From Cereibacter ovatus (lineage in GTDB: Bacteria; Pseudomonadota; Alphaproteobacteria; Rhodobacterales; Rhodobacteraceae), in contig NZ_OAOQ01000005.1 in NCBI RefSeq assembly GCF_900207575.1, positions 124,001 through 188,000 of the forward strand: DNA of 64,000 bases, read 5' to 3'. This document shows positions 17,808 through 25,626 of the stretch, in pieces (the stretch's first letter is position 1; every line of letters starts with the position of its first letter). The position numbers and the translations under genes were made by a program. The notes under the pieces are model-generated. The model was given only the letters and a program-made list of their open reading frames with translations, made no database searches and was not told the DNA's origin.

Positions 17808-19045
17808 GCCCGCCGCCGGTAGACATGGAACCCGCCATAGATCGCCGAGCGGTCGCTGGCAAACCCGTCGCGCGAGGCGTCGGGGTCAAGCTGCCACTGG
17901 CCCAGCACCTCGGCCGGGACGCGACCGGGCAGGATGTCGGTCGCGCCGCCGGTGCGGAAGATCACGCTGGCCCCCGGTGCGGCGGTGCGGGTGATCTGCT
18001 GCCAGAGCGCGCCCAGTTGCGCATCGCTCATCCAGTCCTGCGCATCCAGAAGGCTGAAGCCGTGGATCGTGCCGGGCGCCTCGTCGACAAGCGCCTCGGT
18101 CAGCGGGCGGTTCACGATCCGCGCACGGTCGGCATGGGCGCGCAAGGCCTCGAAGGCGTCAGGTTCCAGATAGGGCGGCAGCGCGCCCTCGCCGGGGCAG
18201 GGATAGCGGCGGGCCAGCGCCTGCCAGGCAAAGTAATTGTCGCGCAAGGGAAAATCGCACAGCAGGCGGTGCAGGCGGCGGCGCAGAACCTCGGTGACTT
18301 CGCCATCGGCGGCCAGCAGGTCGTATTGCGCCGGCGGAATCCCCAGCCCGAACAGCGCCGCCGGATGGCTGGCCAGCGCCCGCACCCACGAAGACGAGAA
18401 CAGCGGATCGATCCGAGTGTTGAACAGGCTGCGCTGCTCGTCGATGGTGCGGCAGGCCAGGAACTGGCGCAGGTCGGCGCCGCCAAGCCGCGCCAGCAGA
18501 TGCCCCGCGCCGATGAAACGGCCAAGCGCGCCATGGCGATAAAAGCCGCGCGCGAACAGCTCGATCCGGCGGCCGTTCAGGCTGCGCGCTTCCCAGTGGC
18601 GGCGGGTGTCGGGGTCCAGCCGGGGGGCAAGAAAGCGGTCGTAGGCCGCGACATTCTCGGCCCGGTCGGCGCGACCGAAAAAGTCGAAGAAGGCCGCGTG
18701 ATCGGGCAGGTGCTGCGCCGCGGCCAGCTTCAGCCGCCCCAGCGCCACATGGGCGGGCGACAGATCGACAGCCAGCAGGCTGGCCGGGCCGGCAGTCAGA
18801 TAGGACATCATGTTGCAGCCGCCCGAGGCGATGACCGCCAGCCGCTGGCCGGCGCCGATCCGAAGGGCGGCCATGTCGGGAACGGGGTCTTCCCAGATCT
18901 GCGGATAGACAAGGCCGTGGAACAGCCGCGAGAACAGCCGTTCGGTCAGCCCCGCGGCAGTCAGCGCCGGGCGGCGGTGCACCAGTGCCCCGATCTGGCG
19001 GGCCATGGTCGGGGCGGGAATGGCGGCAGGGGTCAGGTCGAGCAC
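17804..19045 (-). CDS. btaA: Betaine-lipid synthase BtaA (DUF3419)
   Basis: A protein of about 413 residues that transfers the 3-amino-3-carboxypropyl group of SAM to diacylglycerol, the first step to DGTS. DUF3419 hallmarks are LVYPQIWEDP, IASGGCNMMSYLTAGPASLLAVDLSPAH, NVAAYDRFLAP, RTIDEQRSLFNTRIDPLF and the late SLLDAQDWMS and VIFRTGG. The GTG at 19045 has GGAGG nine bases upstream (19055-19059); a GTG at 19066 would overlap that site. The pair is divergent from opgG. Expression of btaAB in relatives is induced by phosphate limitation; I did not find a convincing Pho box. Confidence 0.92.
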   Translation of the reverse strand: MLDLTPAAIPAPTMARQIGALVHRRPALTAAGLTERLFSRLFHGLVYPQIWEDPVPDMAALRIGAGQRLAVIASGGCNMMSYLTAGPASLLAVDLSPAHVALGRLKLAAAQHLPDHAAFFDFFGRADRAENVAAYDRFLAPRLDPDTRRHWEARSLNGRRIELFARGFYRHGALGRFIGAGHLLARLGGADLRQFLACRTIDEQRSLFNTRIDPLFSSSWVRALASHPAALFGLGIPPAQYDLLAADGEVTEVLRRRLHRLLCDFPLRDNYFAWQALARRYPCPGEGALPPYLEPDAFEALRAHADRARIVNRPLTEALVDEAPGTIHGFSLLDAQDWMSDAQLGALWQQITRTAAPGASVIFRTGGATDILPGRVPAEVLGQWQLDPDASRDGFASDRSAIYGGFHVYRRRA

Positions 19046-19290
19046 GGGAACGAACCTCCGGGGCACAGGGGCGGCCGCTGTCGGGCGGGCCGGGTGATCC
19101 GGCTATGCCGCGCGAAGGCCACGGTCTTGTGACGGGGCGGTTGCGGATCTGTGACAGGGGCATGGCCCCGCCGCTTCCTGTGCTTTTCCTGCGCCTGCCG
19201 CCGCATCTGTTGCCTCCGATGCAGGCGGGCCTTGATTTTGGCCCGATTCCCCCACATGCGATGCGCAACCCTCCGCCCGTGGAGGCAGTC

Positions 19291-20880
19291 ATGGAGCCCC
19301 TCTTGCCGCCCCTTCGCATCACAGCCCTCAGTCTTCTGTCCGCGCTGCTCCTTGCCGCCCCCGCGGCGGCCGATCAGCCGGCCGCCGCCCCGGCGGCGCT
19401 GCCCGGCCTGACCTATTCAGAGCCTGCCGCCTTCAGCTTTGACGCGCTGGCCGACCGTGCCGCGGCACTGGCCCGGCAGGCGCATGTGCCGACACCGGTC
19501 GCACAGCCCGAGGTGCTGGAAAAGATCGACTATGACGCGCATTGGCGCATCCGCTTCCGCCCCGAGGCGACGCTGCACCTTGGCACCACGCCGGTGCAGT
19601 TCTTCCATCTTGGCACCTATTTCCGCCAGCCCGTCCGCATCTTCGCCGTCAAGGACGGCGCCGCGCGCGAGGTGATCTACAGCCCCGACCAGTTCGACAT
19701 GCCCGAGGACAGCCCCGCCCGGACGCTGGCGGGCAACGCGGGCTATGCCGGCTTCCGCATCATGCGGCCCGACATGCAAAGCGACTGGATCTCGTTTCTG
19801 GGCGCGGCCTATTTCCGCACCGATGGCGCGCTGCGCCAGTATGGGCTGTCGGCCCGCGGCGTCGCGCTGAACACCGGCCTGTCGATCCCGGAAGAGTTCC
19901 CCCGCTTTACCGAATTCTACATCGAAGAGGATGCCGAGGGCCGGACGGTGATCCATGCGCTGCTTGACGGCCCCAGCGTTGCGGGCGCCTACCGCATGGT
20001 GATGCGCAATGAGGACGGCAAGGGTCAGGTGATGGACATCTCGTCCCGGCTGTTCTTCCGCAACGGGGTCGAGCGGCTGGGCGTGGCGCCGCTGACCTCG
20101 ATGTTCTGGTATTCGGAAGCCAACCGTTTTCAGGCGGCGGACTGGCGCCCCGAGGTGCATGACACCGACGGTCTGATGGTCCATACCGGCGCGGGAGAAC
20201 ATATCTGGCGGCCGCTGAACAACCCGGATCGGGTGGTGACCTCAAGCTATTTCGACCGCGATGTGAAGGGCTTCGGTCTGGTCCAGCGCGACCGCGACTT
20301 TGACAACTATCAGGACGACGGCGTGTTCTACGACCGCCGCCCCTCGGTCTGGGTCGAACCCACCTCGCCCTGGGGGGCGGGTGCGGTGCAGTTGATCGAG
20401 ATCCCGACCGACGACGAGATCTATGACAACATCGTGGCGTTCTGGAACCCCGAGAAGCAACCGCTTCCCGGCGAGGAGATGCGCTTTGACTATCGGCTGC
20501 ACTGGGTTGCGACCCCCCCGGTTCAGATGACACTGGCGCGCACGGTGGCCACGCGGATCGGCAATGGCGGCGTGCCGGGCCAGCCGCGGCCCAGGGATGT
20601 CATCAAGGTCGTGCTGGAGTTCGAAGGCCCGGCGCTGGCGGGCCTTGGCCAGCAGGATGGCGTCACCCCCGAAATCTCGGCCCCTGCGGGCGTCGAGATC
20701 CTGCGCCCCTACACCCTGCCGGTGGTGGGCACCGACCGCTGGCGGCTGATCTTCGATCTGAAGGCCGGCGAGGGTGTCGAGACCGCCGACCTGCGCGCCT
20801 TCCTCACCCGCGAGGGCGTGCCGCTGACCGAGACATGGCTGGGCCAGTTGCATCCCGCGCAGATCAACCGTCTGCGTTAA
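19291..20880 (+). CDS. opgG: Periplasmic glucan biosynthesis protein OpgG/MdoG
   Basis: A 529-residue periplasmic protein needed to build osmoregulated periplasmic glucans. A signal peptide is seen (ALSLLSALLLAAPAAADQ, cleavage near residue 28). The family core follows: PEVLEKIDYDAHWRIRFRPEA, VQFFHLGTYFRQPVRIF, FLGAAYFRTDG.LRQYGLSARG, GLSIPEEFPRFTEFYIE, and the PTSMFWYSE-like PLTSMFWYSEANRF and DGLMVHTGAGEHIWRPLNNP. GGAGG lies six bases before the ATG at 19291. No opgH glucosyltransferase lies next to it in this window. The last 66 bases of the gene are tandemly duplicated downstream. Confidence 0.95.
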   Translation: MEPLLPPLRITALSLLSALLLAAPAAADQPAAAPAALPGLTYSEPAAFSFDALADRAAALARQAHVPTPVAQPEVLEKIDYDAHWRIRFRPEATLHLGTTPVQFFHLGTYFRQPVRIFAVKDGAAREVIYSPDQFDMPEDSPARTLAGNAGYAGFRIMRPDMQSDWISFLGAAYFRTDGALRQYGLSARGVALNTGLSIPEEFPRFTEFYIEEDAEGRTVIHALLDGPSVAGAYRMVMRNEDGKGQVMDISSRLFFRNGVERLGVAPLTSMFWYSEANRFQAADWRPEVHDTDGLMVHTGAGEHIWRPLNNPDRVVTSSYFDRDVKGFGLVQRDRDFDNYQDDGVFYDRRPSVWVEPTSPWGAGAVQLIEIPTDDEIYDNIVAFWNPEKQPLPGEEMRFDYRLHWVATPPVQMTLARTVATRIGNGGVPGQPRPRDVIKVVLEFEGPALAGLGQQDGVTPEISAPAGVEILRPYTLPVVGTDRWRLIFDLKAGEGVETADLRAFLTREGVPLTETWLGQLHPAQINRLR

Positions 20881-20986
20881 GGTCGGGGGCCAGCCTGTCA
20901 GGCGCTCCGCCGACCGAGACATGGTTGGGCCGGCGGCATCCGGCGCAGATTAACCGTCTGCGTTAAGGCCGGGGGCCAGCCTGTCG
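20815..20986 (+). repeat. Imperfect 86-bp tandem duplication of the opgG 3' end
   Basis: Copy 1 (20815-20900) covers the last 22 codons of opgG plus 20 bases of downstream sequence. Copy 2 (20901-20986) repeats it at about 87 percent identity by eye count (11 differences in 86), including GACCGAGACATGG, AACCGTCTGCGTTAAGG and GGGGGCCAGCCTGTC. Because 86 is not a multiple of three and copy 1 keeps its stop, copy 2 is non-coding remnant sequence. Confidence 0.85.
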
Positions 20987-21136
20987 GGTGCGTCCACAGG
21001 CAAGGACGCTGCGTGCTCGGGGATGTCCGGGCACCCCGGCGCGACCGGACGTCCCCTTCAGATCCGGCCCGGCCCTGCCTATGGTGGGGCCGGAACCCGC
21101 CACGACCCTGCCTTCGCGGCCGGTAAGGACAATGCC

Positions 21137-22138
21137 ATGACCGAACTGCATCCCGCGCCCCTTTCGCCCCGCCCGCGGCGGGTGTTCATGCTTGGCGCCA
21201 CCGGCACCATCGGCCGGGCCACCGTTGCCGCGCTGCTGCGGCGCGGGCATCAGGTCGTGTGCTTCCTGCGCCCCGGCACCCCCGGGGACCGGCGCGGTCT
21301 GCCGGATGCCGCGATCCTGCGCTTTGGCGATGTGACTGATCCGGCCTCGATTGCGCGTGACGGCTTTTGTGGTGAACGGTTTGATGCGCTGGTGTCCTGC
21401 CTTGCCTCGCGCACGGGGGTGCCGCGTGACGCCTGGGCCATCGACCACAAGGCCCATGTCGATGCGCTTGCGGCGGCAGAACGGGCCGGGGTGACGCAGG
21501 TCGTGCTGCTGTCGGCAATCTGCGTGCAGCGCCCGCTGCTGGCGTTCCAGCAGGCGAAACTGGCGTTCGAGACGGTTCTGGCGCAATCGGGGCTGGAGTA
21601 TTCCATCGTGCGCCCGACCGCGTTCTTCAAATCGCTGTCGGGTCAGGTCGAGAGGGTGCGCAAGGGCAAGCCCTTCCTTCTGTTCGGAGACGGCACGCTG
21701 ACCGCCTGCAAGCCGATCAGCGACGACGACCTTGGCGCCTATATGGCCGATTGTCTGGACGATCCCGCCCGCCGCAACCGTATCCTGCCGATCGGCGGGC
21801 CGGGCGCGGCGATCACCCCGCGCGAACAGGGCGACTACCTGTTCCGGGCGCTTGGCCGCGAACCGCGGTTCCGGCAGGTGCCGGTGGCGCTGCTCGATAC
21901 GATCATCGCGGTTCTGGACGGGCTGGGGCGGGTCTTTCCGCGCCTGCGCGACAAGGCCGAACTGGCCCGCATCGGGCGCTATTACGCGACCGAATCGATG
22001 CTGGTCCTTGATCCGGTCACCGGGCGCTATGATGCCGATGCCACGCCCTCGGCCGGGTCGGAAACGCTGTTCGACTTCTATGACCGGCTGCTGCGCGACG
22101 AAGCGCGCGTCGATCTGGGGGAACATGCGGTGTTCTGA
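21137..22138 (+). CDS. bciA: Divinyl (bacterio)chlorophyllide a 8-vinyl reductase, BciA type
   Basis: A 333-residue NAD(P)H-dependent SDR-fold enzyme that reduces the C8 vinyl group of divinyl chlorophyllide in bacteriochlorophyll synthesis. The Rossmann start is RVFMLGATGTIGRATVAALL. Typical BciA segments are VSCLASRTGVPRDAWAIDHKAHVDAL, VLLSAICVQRPLLAFQQAKLAFE, YSIVRPTAFFKSLSGQVERVRKGKPFLLFGDG and KPISDDDLG. AAGGA lies before the ATG at 21137. It is a single gene with no bch/puf cluster in the window. A generic NAD-dependent epimerase is the alternative, but the RPTAFFKSLSGQ block is strongly BciA-like. Confidence 0.88.
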   Translation: MTELHPAPLSPRPRRVFMLGATGTIGRATVAALLRRGHQVVCFLRPGTPGDRRGLPDAAILRFGDVTDPASIARDGFCGERFDALVSCLASRTGVPRDAWAIDHKAHVDALAAAERAGVTQVVLLSAICVQRPLLAFQQAKLAFETVLAQSGLEYSIVRPTAFFKSLSGQVERVRKGKPFLLFGDGTLTACKPISDDDLGAYMADCLDDPARRNRILPIGGPGAAITPREQGDYLFRALGREPRFRQVPVALLDTIIAVLDGLGRVFPRLRDKAELARIGRYYATESMLVLDPVTGRYDADATPSAGSETLFDFYDRLLRDEARVDLGEHAVF

Positions 22139-22507
22139 CCGCGGGCGCCGGCCGCAGTGGTGCCCGTTTCGGCACAATGATGGCCATTTGCCAATTACCA
22201 CGGCGTGAATTGAAACAATCTTGACGCGAATCGGCTAGGTGGCTGATGATCACGCGATAAAGGCCCAGACCGCGGCTTTGGGGTGTTGCCGGGCAAGCCC
22301 CACAGCTCTTTGACGCGCAATTGTGGCGCCCTGTGGCCTGCCTGAACAGAGTTTCCGCGCAAGCGCGATCGCCTGCGCGGGTCCAGCTTTCGTAAGCACG
22401 TTCGTCAGACGGCGGGTCTTTCCGCTGGTCTCAGGTTCATTGTCCGGGCGCGGGCCGGCCGCCGCCGACCGATGCCGCACGCCCACAGCCAGCGCGCGAG
22501 GATCACC
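22139..22507. other. Intergenic region upstream of the injection-system operon (369 bases)
   Basis: No coding region is supported. The stretch around 22180-22250 is clearly A/T-richer than the flanks and holds the promoter candidate listed separately. A hairpin TGGGG-TTGC-loop-GCAA-CCCCA spans 22279-22302. The leader between the promoter candidate and the sheath ATG is about 250 bases, long enough for RNA-level control. Confidence 0.6.
22221..22249 (+). promoter_or_regulatory. Candidate promoter of the contractile injection operon
   Basis: TTGACG (22221-22226) and TGATGA (22244-22249) are spaced by 17 bases within the A/T-richest part of the 369-base gap. The AATTGAAACAAT stretch just upstream could be an activator site. 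By-eye prediction only. Confidence 0.35.
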
Positions 22508-24388
22508 ATGACCACCCCCCTGACCCCCGGTGTCTATGTCCGCGAGGCGCCGGGCGGCGCGCGTGCCATCGAGGCCGCGCCGACCGCCGTCACCATCTTT
22601 GTGGGCGAAACCGAACGTGGCCCCATCGGCCCCACCTCGATCACCAGCGCGATCCAGTTCCGGCGCCTGTTCGGTGGCCATTTCCGCAATCAGGGCGATG
22701 CGGCGACCCAGCGGCTGTTCATGCCCTATGCGGTGCAGGGGTTCTTCGACAATGGCGGGCCGCGCGCCTATGTGCTGCGCCTTGTGGCGGCCGATGGCGG
22801 CAATCCGGCCGCGGCGGCGGAACTGCCGGTCGATGCCGAACGCGCGGTGACGCTGGCCGGCCCGGCAGGGGCGCGGGCGCGCATCGTGCAGGCGCGGGCG
22901 CCGGCCGACAACGAGCTGATCCAGATCGTGGTGGCCAATGCCACCAGCGGCAACGCGGGCGAGTTCAACCTGACGGTGCGGGTCTCGACCGACAACGGCG
23001 CGAACTTCGCCAACCGGGCGGTGAACCCGACGCTGACCAACCTTTTGCCCGACACGCTGATGACCCAGCTTGCCGCCGATCCCGACATCCGCTGGTCGGG
23101 CCCCGCCTTCCGCCCCGACAACCTTGCCGCGGGCGAGGTCGGCATCCTGCGCGGCGCGGGCCGGTCGGCGTTGCGGGCGCGCGGTCCGGGTCAGTGGGGG
23201 AACGCGCTGCGGGTGGCGATCACTGACGCCACCGACGGCGATCCGGCCCGCTTCAACGCGATCGTCTTCCATCGCCCCGTGGGCGAGGCCGACACCCGCG
23301 AGGTCGAGCGGTTCGAGGGGCTTTCCGCCGATCCGTCCGATGAGAAATACATGATCGACCAGTTCGCCCGCTCTGCCTATGTCGAATGGGCGGGGACCGA
23401 TCCGGTGGTGGCGTTCCGGCCGCGCAATCAGGGCGGAGTGACCGGCAACACGCCGGGCGTGGCGATGACCGGCGGGCGCGGCGGGGCCGCGACCATGGCC
23501 GCCAATGCCTATACGGCCGCACTGGCCGGGCTTGACGGCATCGACGATGCGGCGCTGATCGTCTGCGCCTCGGACGGGATGCTGGGGGCGACAAGCGACG
23601 CCGAATACAATGGGCTTGTGAATGCCGTGATGGGCTATGTCGAGACGCGGCCCCAGCGCGATCTGTTCCTTGTCGCCGATGCGCCGCGCGCGCGCGGGGC
23701 GGCCGATCCGGTGGCGGCGGCGGTGGGCCACGCCCGGACCGGCATCACGTCTTCGGATCACCGCGCGCTTTACTGGCCGTGGATCGTGATCTCGGACCCG
23801 GCCGGGGTGGGGCGCAATCCGACGCGGGCGATCCCCTCGGCCGGCCATGTCGCGGGGCTTTACGGGCGCACCGATGGCCGCCGCGGGGTCTGGAAGGTCG
23901 CCGCCGGAATCGAGGCCACGCTGACCGGCGCGGTCGGTCTGGATTTTCAGGTGCTTGACCGCCATCAGGACCAGATGAACCCCCACGGGCTGAACGCGCT
24001 GCGCACCGTCCCCGGCGCGGGGCGGGTGGTCTGGGGCGGCCGCACCGGCCGGCCCACGACCGAATGGCGTTACATCAACGTCCGTCGCACCGCGATGTTC
24101 CTGCGCCGCTCGATTTACAACGGCATCCAATGGGCGGTGTTCGAAGGCAATGACGAAGACCTGTGGGCCGCGCTGCGTGCCTCCATCGGTGCCTTCATGG
24201 AGGCACAGTTCCGCAACGGCGCCTTCGCCGGCGCGACCAGCCGCGAGGCATTCTTCGTGAAATGCGACGCCGACACCACGACGCCCGACGATCAGGCGGC
24301 CGGTGTCGTCAATGTCCTTGTGGGCTTCGCGCCGCTGCGTCCTGCCGAATTCGTGATCGTCACCCTGAGCCAGATGACCCGGCGCTGA
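22508..24388 (+). CDS. eCIS tail sheath protein
   Basis: A 626-residue contractile sheath subunit. The N-terminus TPGVYVREAPGGARAIEAAPT with TIFVGETERGPI is the sheath N-terminal linker and first domain. The conserved C-terminal domain shows WRYINVRRTAMFLRRSIYNGIQWAVFEGNDEDLWAALR, the FFVKCD segment and the final VNVLVGFAPLRPAEFVIVTLSQ, whose strand exchanges with neighbours to link sheath rings. The ATG at 22508 follows GAGG by six bases and gives the family start. Afp has three sheath paralogues; only one is present here. It is the first gene of the operon. Confidence 0.95.
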   Translation: MTTPLTPGVYVREAPGGARAIEAAPTAVTIFVGETERGPIGPTSITSAIQFRRLFGGHFRNQGDAATQRLFMPYAVQGFFDNGGPRAYVLRLVAADGGNPAAAAELPVDAERAVTLAGPAGARARIVQARAPADNELIQIVVANATSGNAGEFNLTVRVSTDNGANFANRAVNPTLTNLLPDTLMTQLAADPDIRWSGPAFRPDNLAAGEVGILRGAGRSALRARGPGQWGNALRVAITDATDGDPARFNAIVFHRPVGEADTREVERFEGLSADPSDEKYMIDQFARSAYVEWAGTDPVVAFRPRNQGGVTGNTPGVAMTGGRGGAATMAANAYTAALAGLDGIDDAALIVCASDGMLGATSDAEYNGLVNAVMGYVETRPQRDLFLVADAPRARGAADPVAAAVGHARTGITSSDHRALYWPWIVISDPAGVGRNPTRAIPSAGHVAGLYGRTDGRRGVWKVAAGIEATLTGAVGLDFQVLDRHQDQMNPHGLNALRTVPGAGRVVWGGRTGRPTTEWRYINVRRTAMFLRRSIYNGIQWAVFEGNDEDLWAALRASIGAFMEAQFRNGAFAGATSREAFFVKCDADTTTPDDQAAGVVNVLVGFAPLRPAEFVIVTLSQMTRR

Positions 24389-24399
24389 GGAGCCCTGCC

Positions 24400-24900
24400 A
24401 TGCCGATGTTCACCGTCAACGCGCACCGGATCGACCCCTACAAGAACTTCCGCTTCCGTGTGACATGGGATGGCCGCACTGTGGCCGCCCTGTCCAAGAT
24501 GTCGGCGATCAAGAAGGCGACCGAGGCAATCGAATGGCGGGCCGCCGCCGATGCGGGCGTGGTGCGCAAGCTGCCCGGCCGCACCAAGTTCGAACCCGTC
24601 ACCTTCGAAGCCGGCCTGACCCATGACCGGCAGTTCCTTGAATGGGCGCAAGAGGTCAACAACCCGCAGGGCGAGGCCGCCAACAGCCTGCTGCGCTATC
24701 GCAAATCGGTGCGGGTTCAGGTGCTGAACATGCAGGGCACGCCTGTGATGGCCTTCAACCTGCTTCGCGCCTGGGTCAGCGAGTTTCAGGCCCTCCCCGA
24801 GATGGACGCCAACGCCAATGCCATCGCGATCCAGACGTTGAAGGTGGAATACGAAGGGTTCGAGCTGGACGAGGCGGTGACGGAGCCGGCCGAGACCTGA
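24400..24900 (+). CDS. eCIS inner tube protein (gp19-like)
   Basis: A 166-residue T4_gp19/Hcp-like tube protein that stacks as hexamers inside the sheath. Seen are DPYKNFRFRVTWDGRTVAALSKMSAIKKATEAIEWRAA, RKLPGRTKFEPVTFEAGLTHDRQFLEWA, YRKSVRVQVLNMQGTPVMAFNLLRAWVSEFQALPEMDANANAIAIQTLKVEYEGF; the FEP.T.E.GLTHD and IQTLKVEYEG parts are the family core. GAGGAG precedes the ATG at 24400. Afp/PVC encode two or three tube variants; only one is seen here. Confidence 0.94.
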   Translation: MPMFTVNAHRIDPYKNFRFRVTWDGRTVAALSKMSAIKKATEAIEWRAAADAGVVRKLPGRTKFEPVTFEAGLTHDRQFLEWAQEVNNPQGEAANSLLRYRKSVRVQVLNMQGTPVMAFNLLRAWVSEFQALPEMDANANAIAIQTLKVEYEGFELDEAVTEPAET

Positions 24901-24918
24901 GCCGGAAGGGCCTGACCG

Positions 24919-25626
24919 ATGCGCGCCCTGACCGGACGGGACGAGATGGCGTTTCACGACACGGCAGCGGTGGGGCCGCATGGTCGGCTGCTGGCGCTGG
25001 CCTCGGCGGTTGGCCCCGAAGTGGCGGGCGATCCCGCGCTGCCCGAATGGGAGGCGCGGCTTCTGGCGCTGCGAAGCCATCTGTTCGGCCGCCGGATCGA
25101 GGCCGAGGCCACCTGCCCGGATTGTGGCGCGGGGATCGCGCTGATCTTTTCGGCCGACGATCTGCCGCGCGGTGCCTCGGTCCCGTCGGGGGACGAAGGC
25201 CCGATCCGGCTGTCGCATCTTCTGGCGCTGGAGGCTTCGGGCGTGGCGGGCGAGGCGGCGTTGCGGCGGCTTCTGGGGCTGCTGCTGGGCGACGAGGATC
25301 AGGCCGCGGCCCGTCTGTCAGGCCCGACGCGCGCCGCCACGCTTCTGGCGCTTGAGATGAGGGCCGCGGGTCTGGGGCTGGAAATCGGCACCGCCTGCAC
25401 CGACTGTGGCGCGCCGATGGTGCTGCCCTTTGATGTCGCGGCCTTTCTGGATGCCGAAATGCGCGCCCGCGCCGACCGCCTGCTGGATGAGGTCCACCGT
25501 CTTGCCTCGTGCTATCACTGGAGCGAAGCCGAGATCCTGTCGCTTCCGGTCGCGCGCCGGCAGTCCTATCTGCGCCGCATCCTTGCGGCCGAGGTGATGG
25601 GCGCGGCGAAGGGGGGGGCGGGCTGA
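24919..25626 (+). CDS. gp26-like baseplate-associated protein with two CxxC knuckles
   Basis: A 235-residue protein resembling the T4 gp26-like/PF12322 proteins encoded next to the tube gene in many phage-tail-like systems. It has two CxxC pairs, CPDCGAG (about residue 71) and CTDCGAP (about residue 160), each followed by a hydrophobic strand, so a metal-knuckle fold is likely. The C-terminus (LLDEVHRLASCYHWSEAEILSLPVARRQSYLRRI) matches the short gp26/gp51-type helical motif HxLA..YHWSE..IL.L...RR..YL. The precise structural role is not established. GGAAGGG lies eight bases before the ATG; the stop overlaps the next start. Confidence 0.75.
   Translation: MRALTGRDEMAFHDTAAVGPHGRLLALASAVGPEVAGDPALPEWEARLLALRSHLFGRRIEAEATCPDCGAGIALIFSADDLPRGASVPSGDEGPIRLSHLLALEASGVAGEAALRRLLGLLLGDEDQAAARLSGPTRAATLLALEMRAAGLGLEIGTACTDCGAPMVLPFDVAAFLDAEMRARADRLLDEVHRLASCYHWSEAEILSLPVARRQSYLRRILAAEVMGAAKGGAG

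Noticed and set aside
17249-19132. A 627-codon plus-strand frame opposite btaBA
   Set aside because: Antisense shadow; the minus strand carries clear BtaA and BtaB motifs.
20901-20986. Extended or fused opgG product through the duplicated end
   Set aside because: Copy 1 ends in an intact TAA and the 86-base offset shifts the frame, so copy 2 cannot be translated with opgG.
22250-24130. A 626-codon minus-strand frame opposite the sheath gene
   Set aside because: Antisense shadow produced by high GC; the plus-strand protein has the full sheath signature.
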